Shown: piece by piece, positions 61,099 through 64,000 of the stretch
How positions within the stretch are numbered: position 1 is the stretch's first letter
How the letters are laid out: each line of letters opens with the position of its first letter
Assembly: GCF_001563285.1 (NCBI RefSeq)
Contig: NZ_CP005188.1
Location: 1,741,501-1,805,500, forward strand
Direction of reading: 5' to 3'
Source of the DNA: Sphingobium sp. MI1205
GTDB taxonomy: Bacteria > Pseudomonadota > Alphaproteobacteria > Sphingomonadales > Sphingomonadaceae
Length of the DNA stretch: 64,000 nt
Notes under the pieces: generated by a model
Database searches by the model: none
What the model saw: the letters and a program-made list of their open reading frames with translations, nothing else
Told to the model about the DNA's origin: nothing
Made by a program: the position numbers and the translations under genes

Positions 61099-62715
61099 TT
61101 AGCGGCGATCCTTCAAGTTGATTGTTCGACCCTTGCCGACGAGACTCAAGAAAATCGGTCGATGACTCACCACCACGACTCCGGTCCCTGTCTCGCGAAG
61201 CCACGCGTCGAGGTGGCCCGCAAGCCGCGCCTCCGTCGCCATGTCCAACCCCTCGCTCGGCTCGTCGAGCAGCAGCCACGGCCTGCCGGCAAGCAAGGCG
61301 CGGGCGATCGACAACCGCTTGCGCTGGCCGCCCGACAACCGCGCTCCGCCGTCGCCGACCCATTGGTCAAGCCCATGCGGCATCGCGCGAATATCGACAG
61401 CGAGGCAGGCGACTTCCAGCGCCGCCCAAAGCCGTTCGTCGCTGAGGCCGGGGCGCGCCACACGCAAATTGTCGCGGATGGTTCCCGACAGGAGCTGGGC
61501 ATCCTGGGGCGAGAGCGCGAATGCCGCTCGCACGTCCTCGGACGGCAGGGAAGCAAGAAGCTGGTCATCAAGAGCAATGCCGCAATGCTCGCCAGCGGGC
61601 CGAATACCAGCGAGCGTTTCCAGAAGGCTGGTCTTGCCGCTGCCGGATTTGCCTGAAATCCCCAAGCGCTCGCCCGCCATGATCCGGATATTCATGCCGT
61701 CCCGGTCAAAGGCAATGGTCCGCGCGGGCGCCATGGATGCCGTCGCCTTTCGGACAGGCGCAGACGGTTGACCCGCCATGCCCTCCAATCGCGAGAGGGC
61801 GGCCGCGACCAGCGCGCCGCGCGACACCCCGCGCACATAGCCGGAAAGCGCTTCGATCGCGCCCGCCGCCGCCAGCACGGCAAGGACCGTCACCGGCAGG
61901 GAGGCATGGGAGAAGATCAGCATCGCGCCCATGGCGATGCCCCCACCCAACACGAGGCCCGCATCGATGATCGCTTCGCCGCGCGCGAACCGAGGTCGCG
62001 CGCTGTCCAACTCGGCCGTCTCGACCGCGAGGCTTCGCCCGATCGCCGGAGCGAGATCGTAGGCAAGGATTTCGGGCGAAGCGGCGGCATAGTCCACCAT
62101 GCTCGCCTTGAGCCGCGCCAGCGCCTCCGCCATATCGGTCGCGGCGCTCGCCAGCAGGCGGGGGGTCGCCAGATGCGCCCAGAGGACAAGACCGGCAAGC
62201 AACGCCAGCAAGGCAAGGCTCGTCCAGGGGCTGGCCAGCCACGCAAGGGCAAGGCCGATGGCAGCGCCGGCGAACGCGGCGGGCAATGCCGGCTTACGGA
62301 CCAGATTGTCCTCCAGCGCGCCGATGTCCTGCACGAGCCGCGTCACGGCATCGCCCGCCGATACGGCCCGCACGTCGCGCACCGACAGGATGCGGTCGAA
62401 CAGGCGCGCGCGAACCGCGGCGAGCGCCATCAAGGCCGCGCGGTGGCCATAGAGCCGTTCGCCGTAACGCGCCGTCGTCCTTACGATCGCGAGCAGCCTG
62501 ATCATCGCGCTCGGCACCAGGTAGTTGAAACCCTGCGCGGCCAACACGCCGCCCAGCCCGGCCAGTGCCGCGCCGGTGATGAACCATCCAGACAGGCCCA
62601 GCAGCAGGACCGCGGCGATTGTCGCAGCGGAGGCAAGCAAGCCCGCGATTCGGAAGGCGCGGCGTTCGGGGCCGATAGCTTCAGCGAGCAGCAGGTCCAT
62701 ATCCGCGCGGCTCAT
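61099..62715 (-). CDS. cydC: thiol reductant ABC exporter subunit CydC
   Basis: 538 residues. Six transmembrane helices in the first 310 residues, then the ATPase: Walker A GKSGSGKTS, signature LSGGQRKRLSIARALL, Walker B WLLLDEPSEGLD, H-loop VVSHRP. Its ATG at 62715 overlaps the cydD stop (ATGA). CydDC exports cysteine and glutathione and is required to assemble cytochrome bd oxidase. No cydAB genes are in the window; they are expected beyond the left or right end, or elsewhere. Confidence 0.92.
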   Translation of the reverse strand: MSRADMDLLLAEAIGPERRAFRIAGLLASAATIAAVLLLGLSGWFITGAALAGLGGVLAAQGFNYLVPSAMIRLLAIVRTTARYGERLYGHRAALMALAAVRARLFDRILSVRDVRAVSAGDAVTRLVQDIGALEDNLVRKPALPAAFAGAAIGLALAWLASPWTSLALLALLAGLVLWAHLATPRLLASAATDMAEALARLKASMVDYAAASPEILAYDLAPAIGRSLAVETAELDSARPRFARGEAIIDAGLVLGGGIAMGAMLIFSHASLPVTVLAVLAAAGAIEALSGYVRGVSRGALVAAALSRLEGMAGQPSAPVRKATASMAPARTIAFDRDGMNIRIMAGERLGISGKSGSGKTSLLETLAGIRPAGEHCGIALDDQLLASLPSEDVRAAFALSPQDAQLLSGTIRDNLRVARPGLSDERLWAALEVACLAVDIRAMPHGLDQWVGDGGARLSGGQRKRLSIARALLAGRPWLLLDEPSEGLDMATEARLAGHLDAWLRETGTGVVVVSHRPIFLSLVGKGRTINLKDRR

Positions 62716-64000
62716 GAAAGCACCATTTCTTTGGTGGCGATCGCGGCCAGCTCGGCGCTGTGCGTCACTATCAGGACCGTGCGGCCCTTTGCGGCGGACG
62801 CCAGTATCCCGGCGATGTCGGCCGCCGATCCCGCGTCGAGATCCGCGGTCGGTTCGTCGAGCAGCCAGAGCGGCGCGTCCTTGAGCAACACGCGCGCGAT
62901 GCCGACGCGCCGGCGTTCCCCACCGGACAGGCCCGACCCGCGATGATCGAGCGGCAAGGCCAATCCCTGTCCGCGCGCTTCGATCATCGGCCCAAGGCCT
63001 GCCAGATGGGCCACGGCTTCGACTGCCGCATCGTCGGCATCGGGACGCGCAAGACGGATATTGTCGGCCAGCGTGCCCGGGACGAACGCAACCGTCTGGC
63101 CCGCCCAGCCGACATGGCCGGGAAGCGCAACCTCGGCCGCATCCCGGCCGTCAACCAGAATCCGTCCCCCACCAATGGGGGCCAGCCCCAGCAGCGCATG
63201 GAGCAGGCTCGATTTGCCGACCCCGGTGCTTCCGCGCAGGGCAAGGCTGGTGCCCGCCGGGATATCCAGCGTGAAGGGACCGATGGCCGTCTCGCCATAG
63301 TCGATCACCACGCCGTCAAAGCGCAGCGCTGGCGGCCCTTCGATCGCGGGTTTCGGCGCGGGCGGAGAAGCGGGCGCGAGCGCTTCAAGGCGTTCCACCG
63401 CAGCCTCCCCGACCTGCTTGTCGTGATAGGCGGCGGCAAGGCGGCGCATGGGAAGATAGAATTCCGGCGCGAGGACAAGAACAAACAGGGCTTGGCCCAG
63501 GGTCAGCTTTTCGGGAGCCGGAAAGGGCAGGATGCCGAGCAGGTTGAAGCCGCAATAGAGCGCGACCAGCGCCACCGACAGCGCCGCGAAGAACTCGATG
63601 ATCGCGCTCGACACGAAGGCGACCTTGAGCACATCGATCGTGCGCGCGGCGACCTCGCGGGTAGCGTCGGCAAGGTGGCGGCCGATACGGTCCTGCGCGG
63701 CGAAGGCGACGATCACCGGGAGCGCGCGCACCCGGTCGACGAACAGGCCCGACAGGCGACTCAGCGCATCGAGCTGGCGCGCGGCGGCCCGCGCGGCCGC
63801 CGTTCCTGCGAGCGCCATGCCCATGGCAAAGGGAATCAGCGTCGCGAGCATGATCACGCCGGCGACCCAGCTCCCAAATACGGCAGCAATCGCGATTATG
63901 AGCGGGGACAGGACCGCGGCGCGGCGCAGCGGCAGGAAGCGGGCATGGAAGCCGCCCAGGTCCTCGATCCGGTCGACGGCATCGGCGACCGCCTCGCCCA
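62712..64000 (-). CDS. cydD: thiol reductant ABC exporter subunit CydD, 5' end beyond the window
   Basis: The frame is open to the window edge, so the start is not included; the internal ATG at 63857 is not the start. About 430 residues are visible: the last transmembrane helices (AVLSPLIIAIAAVFGSW and the next helix pair), then the ATPase with Walker A GSTGVGKSS, signature LSGGERRRVGIARVLL and Walker B WLLDEPTADLD. Partner of CydC, with overlapping stop and start. Confidence 0.9.
   Translation of the reverse strand, partial: GEAVADAVDRIEDLGGFHARFLPLRRAAVLSPLIIAIAAVFGSWVAGVIMLATLIPFAMGMALAGTAAARAAARQLDALSRLSGLFVDRVRALPVIVAFAAQDRIGRHLADATREVAARTIDVLKVAFVSSAIIEFFAALSVALVALYCGFNLLGILPFPAPEKLTLGQALFVLVLAPEFYLPMRRLAAAYHDKQVGEAAVERLEALAPASPPAPKPAIEGPPALRFDGVVIDYGETAIGPFTLDIPAGTSLALRGSTGVGKSSLLHALLGLAPIGGGRILVDGRDAAEVALPGHVGWAGQTVAFVPGTLADNIRLARPDADDAAVEAVAHLAGLGPMIEARGQGLALPLDHRGSGLSGGERRRVGIARVLLKDAPLWLLDEPTADLDAGSAADIAGILASAAKGRTVLIVTHSAELAAIATKEMVLS

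Noticed and set aside
1..64000. CRISPR arrays, tRNA or rRNA genes
   Set aside because: No regularly spaced repeats and no cloverleaf or rRNA-like stretch noticed on either strand; small or divergent tRNAs cannot be fully excluded without a scan.
1..64000. Plasmid replication origin or partition genes, and integrase with att sites
   Set aside because: No repA, parA/parB, relaxase or integrase in the window, so the plasmid versus integrated-element question stays open.

Overview
The window is about 64 kb of GC-rich DNA. Protein content, start-codon use and gene neighbourhoods point to an alphaproteobacterium, most likely a sphingomonad (Sphingobium, Novosphingobium or Sphingomonas group). This is judged from family resemblance only, with no database search. 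The left end is the distal part of an F-type conjugative transfer operon, so the window probably comes from a large conjugative plasmid or an integrated conjugative element loaded with stress and metal genes.

Layout. (1) 1-9,400: end of a tra operon (traN, trbC, an S26 signal peptidase, traF, a second thioredoxin-fold protein, traH, traG), then a small antisense membrane protein that could be the entry-exclusion factor. (2) 9,800-13,700: a sigma-region-4-like regulator, an AbiE type IV toxin-antitoxin pair and an orphan LuxR-type regulator. (3) 13,970-21,250: an RbbA/YhhJ-type ABC exporter with HlyD adaptor and NodT-family outer-membrane channel (all minus strand), and a divergent TetR regulator. 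(4) 21,236-36,054: a low-energy and envelope-stress island with an orphan LptB-like ATPase, PHA synthase, a MaoC-Pta fusion, acetate kinase, phospholipase A, HdeD, a DUF2147 protein, a VTT-like membrane protein, a phospholipase D, a tandem universal stress protein, an L,D-transpeptidase and a VIT1-type transporter. (5) 36,071-48,301: a metal-response unit of cytochrome b561, an OmpR-type response regulator and histidine kinase, and a CzcCBA-like RND efflux operon with a DUF3240 gene. It is interrupted by a complete 3.9-kb IS1595-family transposon. (6) 48,362-51,785: DUF2946, a copper-type TonB receptor and its own TonB. (7) 51,779-57,170: a methyltransferase and a reactive-sulfur/peroxide module (TSUP exporter, Blh-type persulfide dioxygenase, two 1-Cys peroxiredoxins, thioredoxin 2, ArsR regulator). 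(8) 57,590-64,000: a beta-CASP RNase-like protein, a YdcH-like protein, an MgtC/DUF4010 membrane protein, and cydC plus the 3' part of cydD (cut by the window edge).

Two observations stand out. First, 36,849-40,775 is an intact transposon: 15-bp perfect terminal inverted-repeat cores and an exact 8-bp target duplication (AAAGCTTC) bracket an IS1595-type transposase, a single-chain nuclease-methyltransferase-specificity protein and a RelE-like toxin, all with overlapping stop/start codons. It is a transposon that carries its own restriction-modification and toxin cargo. Second, a tandem box GTCAG-N6-GTCAG (11-bp period) lies just upstream of three genes: the VIT1 transporter, cytochrome b561 and the RND adaptor. 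In two of the three the hexamer TAGCCC follows at the same 10-base spacing. This is the layout expected for an OmpR-family activator, and the only such regulator in the window (40,830) lies among these genes.

Limits: all calls come from reading the sequence and translations by eye. No alignments, profile searches or structure predictions were run.
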